From: JAUSFM01 sp964343705
GTDB taxonomy: Archaea > Nanobdellota > Nanobdellia > Woesearchaeales > UBA12501
Reading direction: 5' to 3'
NCBI GenBank assembly: GCA_964343705.1
Contig: CAYFJX010000002.1
Location: 1-64,000 of the forward strand
Length of the DNA stretch: 64,000 nt
The notes beneath the pieces are model-generated. The model was not told where the DNA came from, did no database searches, and saw only the letters and a list, made by a program, of their open reading frames with translations. Shown here in pieces: positions 24,509-33,285 of the stretch. How positions within the stretch are numbered: position 1 is the first letter of the stretch; each line of letters begins with the position of its first letter. A program made the position numbers and the translations under genes.

Positions 24509-24939
24509 CCTGCTGTAACATATTTGACGCTGAGGTTTTTGATGAAGAAAACAATCTGCTTAAAGAGTACACGCACTGGAAACTGCTTATTCGCAATAGA
24601 AATCAAACTCTTGGAAACTGTGTGGCAATCACCAAGCGGCACATGGAATCTTTCTCTGAAATCACCCCTGAAGAAATGCAGGATTTTCAAAATGTGGTAA
24701 AAGATGTGGAAAAAGCTTTGAAAGCAGCGTTTGGATATGATAAAATAAATTACATGATGCTTATGATGAATGACAAGCACACACACTTTCATATTGTTCC
24801 ACGGTATGCTGAAGTAAAAGTGTTTGCTGGCATGACTTGGACTGACGAGGGCTGGCCTAAAATGCCAGGTCCTGGGAAAGAAGCACTATCCCAAGATATG
24901 CTCAATGCAGTGAAAGAAGAAGTGCTAAAGCATTTGTGA
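24505..24939 (+). CDS. HIT-family nucleotide hydrolase or transferase
   Basis: A 144-residue HIT protein. The catalytic histidine triad lies in KHTHFHIVPRY (about 90-101), with an upstream ITKRHMESFSEITPEEM typical of the family. HIT enzymes act on nucleoside phosphoramidates or dinucleoside polyphosphates through a covalent nucleotidyl-histidine. The Trp-containing C-terminal loop (TWTDEGWPKMPGP) resembles the galactose-1-phosphate-transferase-related or FHIT-like branch. The ATG overlaps the pyrG stop, which links it to nucleotide metabolism, but the substrate is not readable. Confidence 0.87.
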   Translation: MTCCNIFDAEVFDEENNLLKEYTHWKLLIRNRNQTLGNCVAITKRHMESFSEITPEEMQDFQNVVKDVEKALKAAFGYDKINYMMLMMNDKHTHFHIVPRYAEVKVFAGMTWTDEGWPKMPGPGKEALSQDMLNAVKEEVLKHL

Positions 24940-24951
24940 TTGTCACAGTAA

Positions 24952-25803
24952 TCACGCAGGGCTCATTCTCTTTTTTCTCAAGTAGTAACCAGATACAATA
25001 ATACACAATCCTCCTATGATCATATTCCAGGTGAGTACTTCGTTAAAAAATAAAAAGCCATAGAAAATTGCCACTACCACTTCAAAATAAGCCATCAACG
25101 CGTACTCAACAACTTTAATACGACGTAGTGCATAGAAAAAAAGCAGCCATGCACCAATACCTATCACCAGGCCGTATACACTTCCCACTCCCGCTTGAAA
25201 CAGTGTTGGGAATGGCTTGTTGATAAAAATAAAAGGCAGGAACACAAATGCAGCAACCAAGTTCTGGTGAAAGATCATTTCAGTTTTGGTGTAGCCTTTA
25301 ATTTCTTTTTTGAAAAGCACCATCATCAAAGCAGTTAGAATAGCAGAGCCAAGCATGGCAGTCATGCCAATAATATCATGGTTAGCAAGACTTAATGATC
25401 GGTGAGAGTACATCATAACAATACCAACAAAGGCAATGCCTAGTAAAAGAAAATCAACTCTTCCCACCTTTTCCTTCAGAAACAACATGCCAAATACTGC
25501 TGCAAATATTGGCCAGGTGTACAGAATGATATATCCATTTCCAAGAGTAGTATAGAGGAATGTCAAGTAATACAAAAATATACGAGGAGCATTAATGACT
25601 GATGCCCAAAACAAGTTTTTGTATCCTTTTTTGAAGAAGGTTGTTTTTTTGTATGATAAGTAACAAAAGAGGACAAGAACAGGTATTGCAACTCGAAAAA
25701 AGGTAATGCTTGTTGCAGGAAGACCAATAAGTTTGGCAAAGACACCGTTTGACGCCCCGAGCGTGACGCCCAGGATCATTGCAAGAAAAGGGTTGAGGTT
25801 CAT
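24952..25803 (-). CDS. EamA/DMT-superfamily transporter
   Basis: A ten-helix membrane protein of about 283 residues made of two EamA repeats, each of five helices; the second begins near DIIGMTAMLGSAILTALMMV. The pattern TLGNGYIILYTWPIFAAVFGMLFLKEKV at the end of the first repeat is diagnostic. Members export or import small metabolites such as amino acids or nucleotide precursors. The ATG at 25803 (MNLNPFLAMILG) starts the first helix directly. Longer in-frame starts at 25815 and 25836 would overlap the HD gene. Confidence 0.88.
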   Translation of the reverse strand: MNLNPFLAMILGVTLGASNGVFAKLIGLPATSITFFRVAIPVLVLFCYLSYKKTTFFKKGYKNLFWASVINAPRIFLYYLTFLYTTLGNGYIILYTWPIFAAVFGMLFLKEKVGRVDFLLLGIAFVGIVMMYSHRSLSLANHDIIGMTAMLGSAILTALMMVLFKKEIKGYTKTEMIFHQNLVAAFVFLPFIFINKPFPTLFQAGVGSVYGLVIGIGAWLLFFYALRRIKVVEYALMAYFEVVVAIFYGFLFFNEVLTWNMIIGGLCIIVSGYYLRKKRMSPA

Positions 25804-25822
25804 GGTGTAACACATCCCACAA

Positions 25823-26404
25823 TTATGAGAGTTCATCCAGGCGTTTCATTGCATCCTGATGCCATTGTTTTGCAATCTCTTTTGCTTTTGGCGAGGTAAT
25901 TCGTGTGTACATCCAGTCTATTTTTGGTCGTACTTTTTCAACACCATCTACAGGTAATTTTTTGTCAATGAAAAAGTCAACATTATTTTCAAGAAAACTA
26001 AGACTGTCAGCGTCTTTCAAAAGATTCTGGTCATCATCACCACCAACCTCATGTTTGGAAATAAGGTGTTTAACACGCTCAATGATTTCTTTGCTTGCAC
26101 CATGTTTTTCAAGAAACTCCCCCCTAATCTCTGCTCCTTTTTCTTGGTGGTACTTCATGCATTTCTTGTCAAGGTAGCCCTCTGGCCCCACGTACATATT
26201 GTCCTCAGGTTTTCTAAACCCTCTTTCAATATCATGAGCAAATGCAGCAATCTGAAATGCTTCATCTGCATCTGGCTTAAGCTGAAGCAGCCAATATACA
26301 GTGCGTTCAAAGTGAATCATACGTGTTTGATTTAAAGGGATCTGACCTTGTTTGGTGTAGGTATCAGTTACGTATTTTTTTACCTTTTCATAGAGTTCAG
26401 TCAT
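25823..26404 (-). CDS. HD-domain phosphohydrolase
   Basis: A 193-residue soluble protein with an HD signature: His in MIHFERTVYW (about 30), HD in AAFAHDIERGF (about 55), further His in KYHQEKGAEI and HLISKHEVGG, and a final Asp in LLKDADSLSFLEN. These supply metal ligands for phosphoester hydrolysis. Overall it resembles small metal-dependent phosphohydrolases of the DUF4202/HDIG type. Substrate unknown. A TTTATATAG box about 26 bases before the ATG suggests a leaderless message divergent from secF. Its stop lies 20 bases before the preferred transporter start (25803), so the two are probably cotranscribed. Confidence 0.8.
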   Translation of the reverse strand: MTELYEKVKKYVTDTYTKQGQIPLNQTRMIHFERTVYWLLQLKPDADEAFQIAAFAHDIERGFRKPEDNMYVGPEGYLDKKCMKYHQEKGAEIRGEFLEKHGASKEIIERVKHLISKHEVGGDDDQNLLKDADSLSFLENNVDFFIDKKLPVDGVEKVRPKIDWMYTRITSPKAKEIAKQWHQDAMKRLDELS

Positions 26405-26467
26405 ATTTATAGACAGCTTCCCCTTCTATATAAATGTGTTCTTAAAGAAGTTCGGAAGTACCAAAAA

Positions 26468-26478
26468 GATTTATAAAG
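26468..26478 (+). promoter_or_regulatory. TATA box that fixes the secF start
   Basis: GATTTATAAAG at 26468-26478 is centred about 26-28 bases before the ATG at 26502, placing the transcription start at or next to that codon. The earlier in-frame ATG at 26436 would lie upstream of the promoter, so it is rejected as the start. Confidence 0.65.
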
Positions 26479-26501
26479 GAGGTCTAGTTTTTGCCAAAGA
26501 T

Positions 26502-27551
26502 ATGGAAGAAGAATCCAAGGCACCAGTGCGTGTATCAAAAAAAAAGTTACGACGCGACCGTGCACGTATGAGACAAGGACTCCGGCCAATCACCCATTCT
26601 GGACAAGCACAAGAAACAACACAGAGTAGTCAGGCTAGTTCAAGCCACAAAAATGAAGGCACCTTAAGACGAATATATCGCCATCATTATAAACAATTAT
26701 TATGGATTCCATTCATTCTCTTGGTTCTTGCTATTGCACAAATTAGCATTCAAACTGCAACAACCGGAGATTTTATTCACAAAGGAGTTTCTATTCAAGG
26801 AGGAGTTACAGTAACAATCCCAGGAATCACACAAGACAGTATAGTTATTGAAGAAATGTTAAAGTCAAAATTTCCTGCAAATGATGTTGCAGTTAAGTCA
26901 ACGAGTGGAGCAGGAACAAAAACAGGAATTATTATAGAGGCGGACTTAACAGACAAAGCAACTATTGACAGTTTTATGGAAACAGTTCGTAATGAATTAT
27001 CTGTGACTAAAAATGATTATAGTGTTGAAATTGTAGGTTCAAGTCTGGGTGCAAGCTTCTTTAAACAAACAATTACAGCATTACTTCTTGCATTTCTTTT
27101 TATGGCAGGAGTAGTATTTTTGTATTTTAGAATTCCAGTTCCTTCTATGGCAGTTGTGCTTGCAGCATTTTCTGACATTGTTATCACACTCGCTGTGGTA
27201 AATGTGTTGGGTATTAAAATTTCCACAGCAGGTATTGCTGCATTCCTTATGCTTGTTGGGTATTCAGTAGACTCAGATATTTTACTTACAACACGTGTAT
27301 TAAAACGAAAAGAAGGAGAAGTACTTGATGGAGTGTATAGTGCAATGAAAACAGGTATTACCATGACTTGTACAACATTGTCCGCTGTCCTGATTGGCCT
27401 TTTGGTTGCCCAGTCAGAAGTATTAAAACAAATTATGGCCATTCTTTTGATTGGTCTTATTATTGACTTAGTTATGACCTGGATACAGAATGCAGGTTTA
27501 CTGCGATGGTATCTAGAAAAACAAGAAGCAAAAAAAGCACACGAAAACTAA
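26502..27551 (+). CDS. secF: SecF, protein-export membrane subunit
   Basis: About 349 residues from the ATG at 26502. A basic cytoplasmic N-terminus precedes TM1 (LLWIPFILLVLAIAQI), a large external domain (GDFIHKGVSIQGGVTVTIPG) and five further helices. These include the SecF signatures FKQTITALLLAFLFMAGVVF and FLMLVGYSVDSDILLTTRVL, with the acidic residues of the proton-relay region. SecF works with SecD to drive late stages of Sec-dependent export. The gene lies directly before secD (13 bases), the archaeal order. The N-terminal extension is Lys/Arg/Gln-rich. Confidence 0.93.
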   Translation: MEEESKAPVRVSKKKLRRDRARMRQGLRPITHSGQAQETTQSSQASSSHKNEGTLRRIYRHHYKQLLWIPFILLVLAIAQISIQTATTGDFIHKGVSIQGGVTVTIPGITQDSIVIEEMLKSKFPANDVAVKSTSGAGTKTGIIIEADLTDKATIDSFMETVRNELSVTKNDYSVEIVGSSLGASFFKQTITALLLAFLFMAGVVFLYFRIPVPSMAVVLAAFSDIVITLAVVNVLGIKISTAGIAAFLMLVGYSVDSDILLTTRVLKRKEGEVLDGVYSAMKTGITMTCTTLSAVLIGLLVAQSEVLKQIMAILLIGLIIDLVMTWIQNAGLLRWYLEKQEAKKAHEN

Positions 27552-27564
27552 AAAAGGCACAACA

Positions 27565-29292
27565 ATGAGAAAAGTAAAACGACTACTCAAAAACACACGA
27601 GTTATCATCCTACTAGTTTTCTTACTCTTTGCACTTGTTGCTATCCATCCTAAACTAGATGCAGATGGTGTGGCAATTAGAAGTGTTGTTAAAGACAGTG
27701 CTGCTTTTGCAGGGGGCATTGAAAGCCCTGAGCCGACGACAACGCCAACATCGCGTGAGGTCATTCAAGCAATAGATAATAAGCCAATACATAGTGAAGC
27801 TGATTATTATAAGAGCCTTGAAGGGCTGCAAATAAACGATACTGTGTTGGTAAGGACTGACAGACAGTTATACCGACTGACTGTGCAACCTGAAATTGAA
27901 ACAATTGAACTTAATGAAACAGAAATTCAGATGGTAAATGAAACCATTGAAGTTACAGAGATGGTAAATGGCACCAACACAACTGTCAATAAAACTATTC
28001 AAAAAGAAGTTGAAGTGAATAAAACAGAAACAAAAATTCTAGGTCCAGAAGAGCTTGGTCTTCGAGTGTATCCTGCACCAAAAAACAACATTAGAAAAGG
28101 TCTTGATTTACAAGGAGGAACACGAGTTCTTCTTGAACCACAGGAAAAACTAGCACCAGAAGACATGGAGATCCTCATCTCCAATATGAAAGAACGATTA
28201 AACGTGTATGGCTTGAGTGATCTTATTATTAGAAAGACAACTGACCTTGCTGGCCAACAATTTATTCTTGTTGAAATTGCAGGAGCAAGTGAGGAAGAAG
28301 TTGAAGATCTTGTAGGAAAGCAAGGTAAGTTTGAAGCTAAAATCGGTGAGGATGTTGCTTTTGTTGGTGGTAAAGATCTTACTTATGTATGTCGAAGTGC
28401 AGAATGTGCAGGAATCGACCCTAATGGTGGTTGTGGACCAACAGGAGACAACCAGTTCGCTTGTAGGTTTAGATTTGTTATCTCACTCACTCCTGAAGCT
28501 GCGCAAGAACATGCAGACATTACAAAAAAGCTTGACGTGCAAACCCTTGATGGTCAACAATACCTTAGTCAACAACTTGACTTATACCTTGATGATGAAC
28601 AAGTAGATCAGTTAAACATTGGTGCTGAACTCCAAGGACGAGCTGTTACTGACATTTCTATTAGTGGAAGTGGAATTGGCACTACACGAGAAGGAGCAAT
28701 TACTGACGCACTTGCCAACATGAAGCGACTACAAACAATCCTTATCACTGGAAGCTTACCTGTTAAACTTGAAATTGTAAAAATTGACGCGATCTCCCCA
28801 TTACTGGGAGAAGAATTTATTAAAAACACACTAATTGTAGGAATTCTTGCTATCTTGTCTGTTGGACTGGTAGTCTTTATCAGATATCAAAAAGTTGTAA
28901 TTTCTGTACCAATCATGATTACTATGTTGTGTGAGATCACTTTGCTAATTGGTTTTGCAGCTGTTGTTGGATGGAACCTTGACCTTGCAAGTATTGCAGG
29001 TATTATTATTGCAGCAGGTACGGGTGTTGACCACCAGGTTGTTATTGCGGACGAAGTATTAAAAGGGAATAAATCGAGTGAAGTGTATAGCTGGAAAGAA
29101 CGTATTAAAAAAGCATTTTTCATTATTATGGCAACCTACTTTACTACTGTTGTTGCTATGATTCCTTTACTCTTTGCAGGGGCTGGTTTGATTAAAGGAT
29201 TTGCATTCACCACCATTGTTGGTGTGACCATGGGAGTATTTATTTCACGGCCTGCATTCGCAGCTGTGATTGAAATTCTATTGAGAGATTAG
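27565..29292 (+). CDS. secD: SecD, protein-export membrane subunit with PDZ-like insert
   Basis: 575 residues. TM1 (VIILLVFLLFALVAIH) is followed by a PDZ-like region (REVIQAIDNKPIHSEADYYK), the external P1-type domain (RKGLDLQGGTRVLLEP) and five C-terminal helices with AGIIIAAGTGVDHQVVIADEVL, the family motif around the transport-critical Asp. A Thr/Asn/Glu-rich stretch (about 115-150) is unusual and looks like a linker. A Cys-containing loop (YVCRSAECAGIDPNGGC, about 270-290) is also not typical and may form disulfides outside. It pairs with SecF. Confidence 0.92.
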   Translation: MRKVKRLLKNTRVIILLVFLLFALVAIHPKLDADGVAIRSVVKDSAAFAGGIESPEPTTTPTSREVIQAIDNKPIHSEADYYKSLEGLQINDTVLVRTDRQLYRLTVQPEIETIELNETEIQMVNETIEVTEMVNGTNTTVNKTIQKEVEVNKTETKILGPEELGLRVYPAPKNNIRKGLDLQGGTRVLLEPQEKLAPEDMEILISNMKERLNVYGLSDLIIRKTTDLAGQQFILVEIAGASEEEVEDLVGKQGKFEAKIGEDVAFVGGKDLTYVCRSAECAGIDPNGGCGPTGDNQFACRFRFVISLTPEAAQEHADITKKLDVQTLDGQQYLSQQLDLYLDDEQVDQLNIGAELQGRAVTDISISGSGIGTTREGAITDALANMKRLQTILITGSLPVKLEIVKIDAISPLLGEEFIKNTLIVGILAILSVGLVVFIRYQKVVISVPIMITMLCEITLLIGFAAVVGWNLDLASIAGIIIAAGTGVDHQVVIADEVLKGNKSSEVYSWKERIKKAFFIIMATYFTTVVAMIPLLFAGAGLIKGFAFTTIVGVTMGVFISRPAFAAVIEILLRD

Positions 29293-29336
29293 ACAACATA
29301 TATTCCATAAATTGGAATGTTTTGACATAGAAGAAA

Positions 29337-29915
29337 ATGGCATTAGCAAAGAAAAGAAGAAAGTCTAGAGATGGAATTGTTGTAGTTAGTGGTGAGGAGG
29401 ATCCTCTCTTTAGACAATGTCTTGAAATCTGGAGAATGATCTTCAGAGAAAATGATGGAATGGAAATGTCAGTATCTGAGGCACGACAACACGCACTGGA
29501 CGCACTTTCACTTAGAACAGGAGTAATACTTGCCTACAGGATAGGACGTAATGCTCTTGGAATGGCAACAGGTTATGCACTGGGTGGAAAGCTTCGGGGA
29601 GGAGACTTAACAGCAAGCCCTATTATAAACGCATTTGTAGAACAAGAAGGGTATGCTGCATTATCTTCAGTCTACCATCTAGGTGTTAATGGAGTCCTAC
29701 CCCCTTACAGAAGAAGAGGGATTGGAACAAAGCTAGTGGAACATAGGATTGCACTTGCTCGCAAACAGGGATGTGAATATCTCAGTCTTCAAGCTCGCCC
29801 AGGATCGCAAGGACAACAGAACGTGGAAAGACTAACCGGGCCACCCATCTTTGAGTTTAATCTTGAAGATAGCGTTGCCTATGTTCATAGGGTGCCCCAA
29901 CCAAGCACAAAATAG
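29337..29915 (+). CDS. GNAT-family acetyltransferase
   Basis: A 192-residue protein with a basic N-terminus (MALAKKRRKSRDG). The GNAT acetyl-CoA-binding motif A is VLPPYRRRGIGTKLVEHRI (about 120-140), where R-R-x-G-I-G holds the pyrophosphate. The motif B region SLQARPGSQGQQNVERL follows. It probably transfers an acyl group to a protein, amine or small molecule; the substrate cannot be told. It lies 45 bases after secD and before the MoxR operon leader, with its own TATA-like region. Confidence 0.82.
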   Translation: MALAKKRRKSRDGIVVVSGEEDPLFRQCLEIWRMIFRENDGMEMSVSEARQHALDALSLRTGVILAYRIGRNALGMATGYALGGKLRGGDLTASPIINAFVEQEGYAALSSVYHLGVNGVLPPYRRRGIGTKLVEHRIALARKQGCEYLSLQARPGSQGQQNVERLTGPPIFEFNLEDSVAYVHRVPQPSTK

Positions 29916-29949
29916 GATTCTTTTAAATACCCTTTTTAAGAGCTTCGCA

Positions 29950-30078
29950 AGGTATATATAGCATTCTAGCACACCAAATCCTGATATAGAGGCGTAGGCA
30001 GCGCTCTATCACACTATAAAAAGTGTGTTTGAGAGGGCATAGAAAATATAGGTTTATGAGGCGAGGAAGGGACAAGCT
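29950..30078 (+). promoter_or_regulatory. Promoter and structured leader of the MoxR/vWA operon
   Basis: A TATATATAG box (29952-29960) predicts a start near 29983 and a leader of about 95 bases. The leader has a 6-bp stem (ATAGAG at 29986-29991 with CTCTAT at 30004-30009), then a perfect CACACT/AGTGTG hairpin (30010-30015 with 30022-30027). It ends with a GGAAGGGAC ribosome site. A second TATA-like CTATAAAAAG within the hairpin could be an alternative promoter. The long leader contrasts with the leaderless style of many genes here and suggests control at the RNA level. Confidence 0.5.
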
Positions 30079-31215
30079 ATGGCAAGAAATAAAACTCCAA
30101 TAACACAAGCATATGAAAAATGGGGACGAAGCACAACAGCTCCAAACATACCTAATCAAAGACTTCCATTTCTAAGTGATACTCCTGCAGGAAGGGCATT
30201 TTCTGTTGGAGATCTTATCAATTGGATCTTACTAAACAAGGAAGCATTAGCAAATAATGGACCAACTGGTGTTGGAAAATCAAGAGGTATTCTCTATCAT
30301 TGTACTAAACATAAGAAACATCTTTCTGTTGTTGTTCCAGGAACACAGGGTGAAAAAAGTGATTTTCTTACAGCTCCAGGGCAAGACAATAAAGGAAAAT
30401 ATTTAGCACTACCTGCACAGTTACCAATGGCAGTAATCCATAAGGGTGTTGTCCTTATTGATGAAGCTGCAAACATGGGATCAGCAGGATTTACAAGCTT
30501 CAATAACCTGGTACAAGGAAACCAAGACATGTTTATGAGTCACATGGGAATGGTTGATCTTGATTGGTCAGAAGCACAATATGTTCTTAATGGAAACTTC
30601 CACCACAAAAATCCTGACTTAGGTGCAGCAGAACGATATCGTTTTGTGTGGATTGACTTCAAACGACAAACTGGAGAGGCGTCAATGGAAGTTAGTAAAG
30701 CACTAGCTTATGGAGGACAGGGAAAAAGTTACACACCTAAAGGAAAGTATAAAGCACGCGACGTGAGAAAAAAACCCTTAAGTGATAGTACTATTGACAA
30801 ACTAGCAGAACTTGCAAACGACTTGTTCCAAGCATGTAATGAGTTTGCTGAGTTAAATCAGCGAGCAGAAAACGGCAGCGCAGGTAGATTTACTCTGGCA
30901 AGAAGAGGAGCAACCACACCCTCACCTGGAACCCATGCTGATATTGCACGTTTCTTAGAAAACAAAAGAAATGCATGGAGACAAGCTGCTGAAGTACCTC
31001 ACTCTGTTGTTGAAAAAATGGCGCGATTATATCACCCTGAGATGACGCAGCTAGATTACAGAGAAGTGCTTACCTACATCCTTGTTAATCCTGCAACTGC
31101 AGTTGCACGAACACCATTTCATACAACTGTTGCGGCATATGAACGAGGCATGCTTGCAATTGTTGATGATCGTCTTAATCGTTATTTCCCCATGATTAGG
31201 GACACACTCAAGTAA
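30079..31215 (+). CDS. MoxR-like AAA+ ATPase
   Basis: A 378-residue AAA+ ATPase heading a seven-gene operon. Walker A is GPTGVGKS (61-68), Walker B VVLIDEA (124-130), and AAERYRFVWIDF (about 183-194) corresponds to the arginine-containing sensor region of MoxR/RavA proteins. A helical C-terminal lid follows. MoxR ATPases are chaperone-like and typically act with vWA-domain partners encoded beside them to mature or insert metal-dependent or membrane proteins. Here two vWA-like and one transglutaminase-like membrane protein follow in the same operon. The Walker A spacing and the HLSVVVPGTQGEKSDF insertion are unlike standard MoxR, so it is a divergent branch. Confidence 0.82.
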   Translation: MARNKTPITQAYEKWGRSTTAPNIPNQRLPFLSDTPAGRAFSVGDLINWILLNKEALANNGPTGVGKSRGILYHCTKHKKHLSVVVPGTQGEKSDFLTAPGQDNKGKYLALPAQLPMAVIHKGVVLIDEAANMGSAGFTSFNNLVQGNQDMFMSHMGMVDLDWSEAQYVLNGNFHHKNPDLGAAERYRFVWIDFKRQTGEASMEVSKALAYGGQGKSYTPKGKYKARDVRKKPLSDSTIDKLAELANDLFQACNEFAELNQRAENGSAGRFTLARRGATTPSPGTHADIARFLENKRNAWRQAAEVPHSVVEKMARLYHPEMTQLDYREVLTYILVNPATAVARTPFHTTVAAYERGMLAIVDDRLNRYFPMIRDTLK

Positions 31216-31231
31216 TGCTTGAGGTAACACC

Positions 31232-32098
31232 ATGACTTCATTATCTGACCCAGTTATGTGGAGCCTCTTAGGAGGGCTCACCGGTGCAGCAGCAGTCCTT
31301 GCTAGTAGGTATGTTCGTCTTCCAGGAGAGCGAGACGCGTATCTTGCAAGTACCAAACAAGTATCTGATGCTAGCTTTGCGGAAGCTGGCCAGTTAGGAG
31401 CATTATTATCCCATGAGTTTCAAGCTCTAAAAGAACGAGAAGTTCGAGCACGCCAAAAAAGAGGTGAACAAGTACAGCCATTGCGACTCATAGAAAATGA
31501 GATTAAAAGAAAGAGTGGGTTTCCCATTGATGTACGAATCTTCAACAGAAGAAAAGATGAGGATGTAAAACTAAGTTGTGGCCTGCTCCTAACAAACTCA
31601 GTAAGTGCACGAGATTACAAAAGTGGACGTCCTTATGAAGTTGCTGCACAAGCAATGTATGAAGGGATGAGGGAGATAAACAGACTTGAAACATGTATGG
31701 CAGCATTTGATACTGATTTGCATGTGATAAAAACATTTGATGGCTCCTATGACGCAACTCCAGGAGGCATCCTTATGAAAACTAAAGGCCACCACGCGTA
31801 CCTTAGTGAAGCACTGCGTCTTATGGGAGAGCAGTTTGAAGATGCTCGGCATAGAAGAATACTGTACGTCCTTACTGGGCCCGTACGGTCAAGTACTATG
31901 CGAGATAAGGTTGAGAGACAACTTGAAGCACTCAAAGCACAACGAATACAAGTAGCCTTGTTGTACATCAATCCATCAAGGCGAGATATAGACGAACCAT
32001 TAAGCAGGTATGTTGGGGTTGTTGACCCAGAGGACCTAGGAGCTTTTCCCCAACAGGTACGGCGGGTGCACGATAAGATAATGGAAACATCCATGTGA
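31232..32098 (+). CDS. Membrane-anchored vWA-like protein with degenerate MIDAS
   Basis: A 288-residue protein. One N-terminal helix (about 8-27) is followed by a charged coiled region and a C-terminal alpha/beta domain (about 90-285). The strand GLLLTNSVSARDY sits where a vWA domain has its DxSxS metal site; here the first Asp is Thr. The later strands MAAFDTDLHVIKTFDG and RRILYVLTGPVRSS and the helix pattern fit a vWA or DUF58-like fold. A metal-site loss would make it a structural rather than adhesive partner. It starts 16 bases after the ATPase stop and ends one base before the next ATG. Confidence 0.65.
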   Translation: MTSLSDPVMWSLLGGLTGAAAVLASRYVRLPGERDAYLASTKQVSDASFAEAGQLGALLSHEFQALKEREVRARQKRGEQVQPLRLIENEIKRKSGFPIDVRIFNRRKDEDVKLSCGLLLTNSVSARDYKSGRPYEVAAQAMYEGMREINRLETCMAAFDTDLHVIKTFDGSYDATPGGILMKTKGHHAYLSEALRLMGEQFEDARHRRILYVLTGPVRSSTMRDKVERQLEALKAQRIQVALLYINPSRRDIDEPLSRYVGVVDPEDLGAFPQQVRRVHDKIMETSM

Positions 32099-32099
32099 G

Positions 32100-32660
32100 A
32101 TGAGTAAGAACATGAGACAACTGAGCGATATTGTGAACATAGAATATTCATGGAGAAGTATTGCAGTAAACTTTGCATTGGTTGCAGCACTTTTGACAGG
32201 AGGATACCTCTTTGTTGCTCCTGGTGGCACAGACTCTGCTATTGTTGGTTATGGAAAGAAAGTTGAAGGAACAGGTACCCCCAAAATTAGGAAAGATGAT
32301 AATCCAGAAAATACTATTGACCGTTCAGGCTTGTTTATCAAAGGCCAGCAGTTTTTGCCAGGGATGAGTGGCTATGAATACCGGGGAAAGCTAGGTAATG
32401 TTCCACTTGAGTTTAAGATCGACACAGAGAAAAAGTTGAAAGATGTTTCATTGTACATTGATGGAGAAAAACAAAAAGTAACCTACAACAAAGTAAAAGA
32501 CAGCAAAGGCTATGCTGGTAGTGCAAGCTTTCGTGACTTTACTGAAAAAGGTCAGTATGAGGTTGCACTAGTAATAACCTATGATGATGGTACTATCCAG
32601 CGAACTGATGTTGCCATGACACGAAAAGAAAAGGTAGCACCAAAAAAGGTACAAAAATGA
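32100..32660 (+). CDS. TM-anchored beta-domain protein 1 of MoxR operon
   Basis: 186 residues: a single membrane helix (about 22-40, IAVNFALVAALLTGGYLFVA), a polar linker, and a compact beta-rich domain (about 75-170, LEFKIDTEKKLKDVSLYIDG and YEVALVITYDDGTIQ) like an Ig-like or fibronectin-like fold. The end is Lys-rich. No catalytic residues are evident. It begins one base after the vWA-like gene and overlaps the next gene by four bases (ATGA). By analogy with BatD-type partners it may be an external scaffold of the complex. That is inference. Confidence 0.7.
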   Translation: MSKNMRQLSDIVNIEYSWRSIAVNFALVAALLTGGYLFVAPGGTDSAIVGYGKKVEGTGTPKIRKDDNPENTIDRSGLFIKGQQFLPGMSGYEYRGKLGNVPLEFKIDTEKKLKDVSLYIDGEKQKVTYNKVKDSKGYAGSASFRDFTEKGQYEVALVITYDDGTIQRTDVAMTRKEKVAPKKVQK

Positions 32661-33271
32661 AAGGAAAAAGAAGCTTGGAAAGACTACTACGTGCAGGGAT
32701 TGTAGCTGCAGGAATAGGATTGTCAGCACTTATTGCGCATTCACTTGTTAGTCCAGGTAAGGGTGGTCCAGAAGTTGAGTCATCAGTTGATATTACTTAT
32801 GGACCTCCAAGAGTGGTCTTAACAAAATATGAAAAAGCAACAGTAGAATACACTGAAATGTCCATTTATCCAAGTACTGTCACTGATTTTACTGACCAGA
32901 GTCAACGAGCAGTCATTAAACCTTCAAAAGTTGCTCGGTTTGAACGACATGAGACAAAGCGGGTTGAAACATTCAGAGAACGGGATGGAACAAAAGCTGA
33001 TAATCAACGTATGAAAGTAGGGGATGGTTATACCTTGCAGTTTGACTTGCCAGTAACAATGAAATCTTTGCAAGTTGTGTATGGTGGACTTAAACATAAT
33101 ACTCGTATGTGGGAGCACCGCGAGAAAAAAGCCAAAGGCGATAAGATCACACGATACATTGCAAAAACAGATATCACCATCCGTGAGGGCGTACAAAAAA
33201 TCACTGCTGAAGTAGAATATGAAAACGGACAAAAAGATTATTTTGATGTTCGAATAGAGGGGCAACCATAA
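32657..33271 (+). CDS. TM-anchored beta-domain protein 2 of MoxR operon
   Basis: 204 residues: basic start (MKGKRSLERLLR), one membrane helix (about 11-32, AGIVAAGIGLSALIAHSLV) and an external beta-rich domain (YTLQFDLPVTMKSLQVVYGG; VQKITAEVEYENGQKDYFDV). The last 40 residues resemble the C-terminal strands of the preceding protein (VTYDDGTIQRTDV compared with VEYENGQKDYFDV). The pair may therefore be diverged duplicates. It overlaps its upstream neighbour by four bases and ends 14 bases before the large vWA gene, so it is part of one transcript. Confidence 0.7.
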   Translation: MKGKRSLERLLRAGIVAAGIGLSALIAHSLVSPGKGGPEVESSVDITYGPPRVVLTKYEKATVEYTEMSIYPSTVTDFTDQSQRAVIKPSKVARFERHETKRVETFRERDGTKADNQRMKVGDGYTLQFDLPVTMKSLQVVYGGLKHNTRMWEHREKKAKGDKITRYIAKTDITIREGVQKITAEVEYENGQKDYFDVRIEGQP

Positions 33272-33285
33272 AAGGAACGTATAAA

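Noticed and set aside
26436..26501. Upstream ATG of secF at 26436
   Set aside because: It lies before the TATA box that positions transcription at about 26500.
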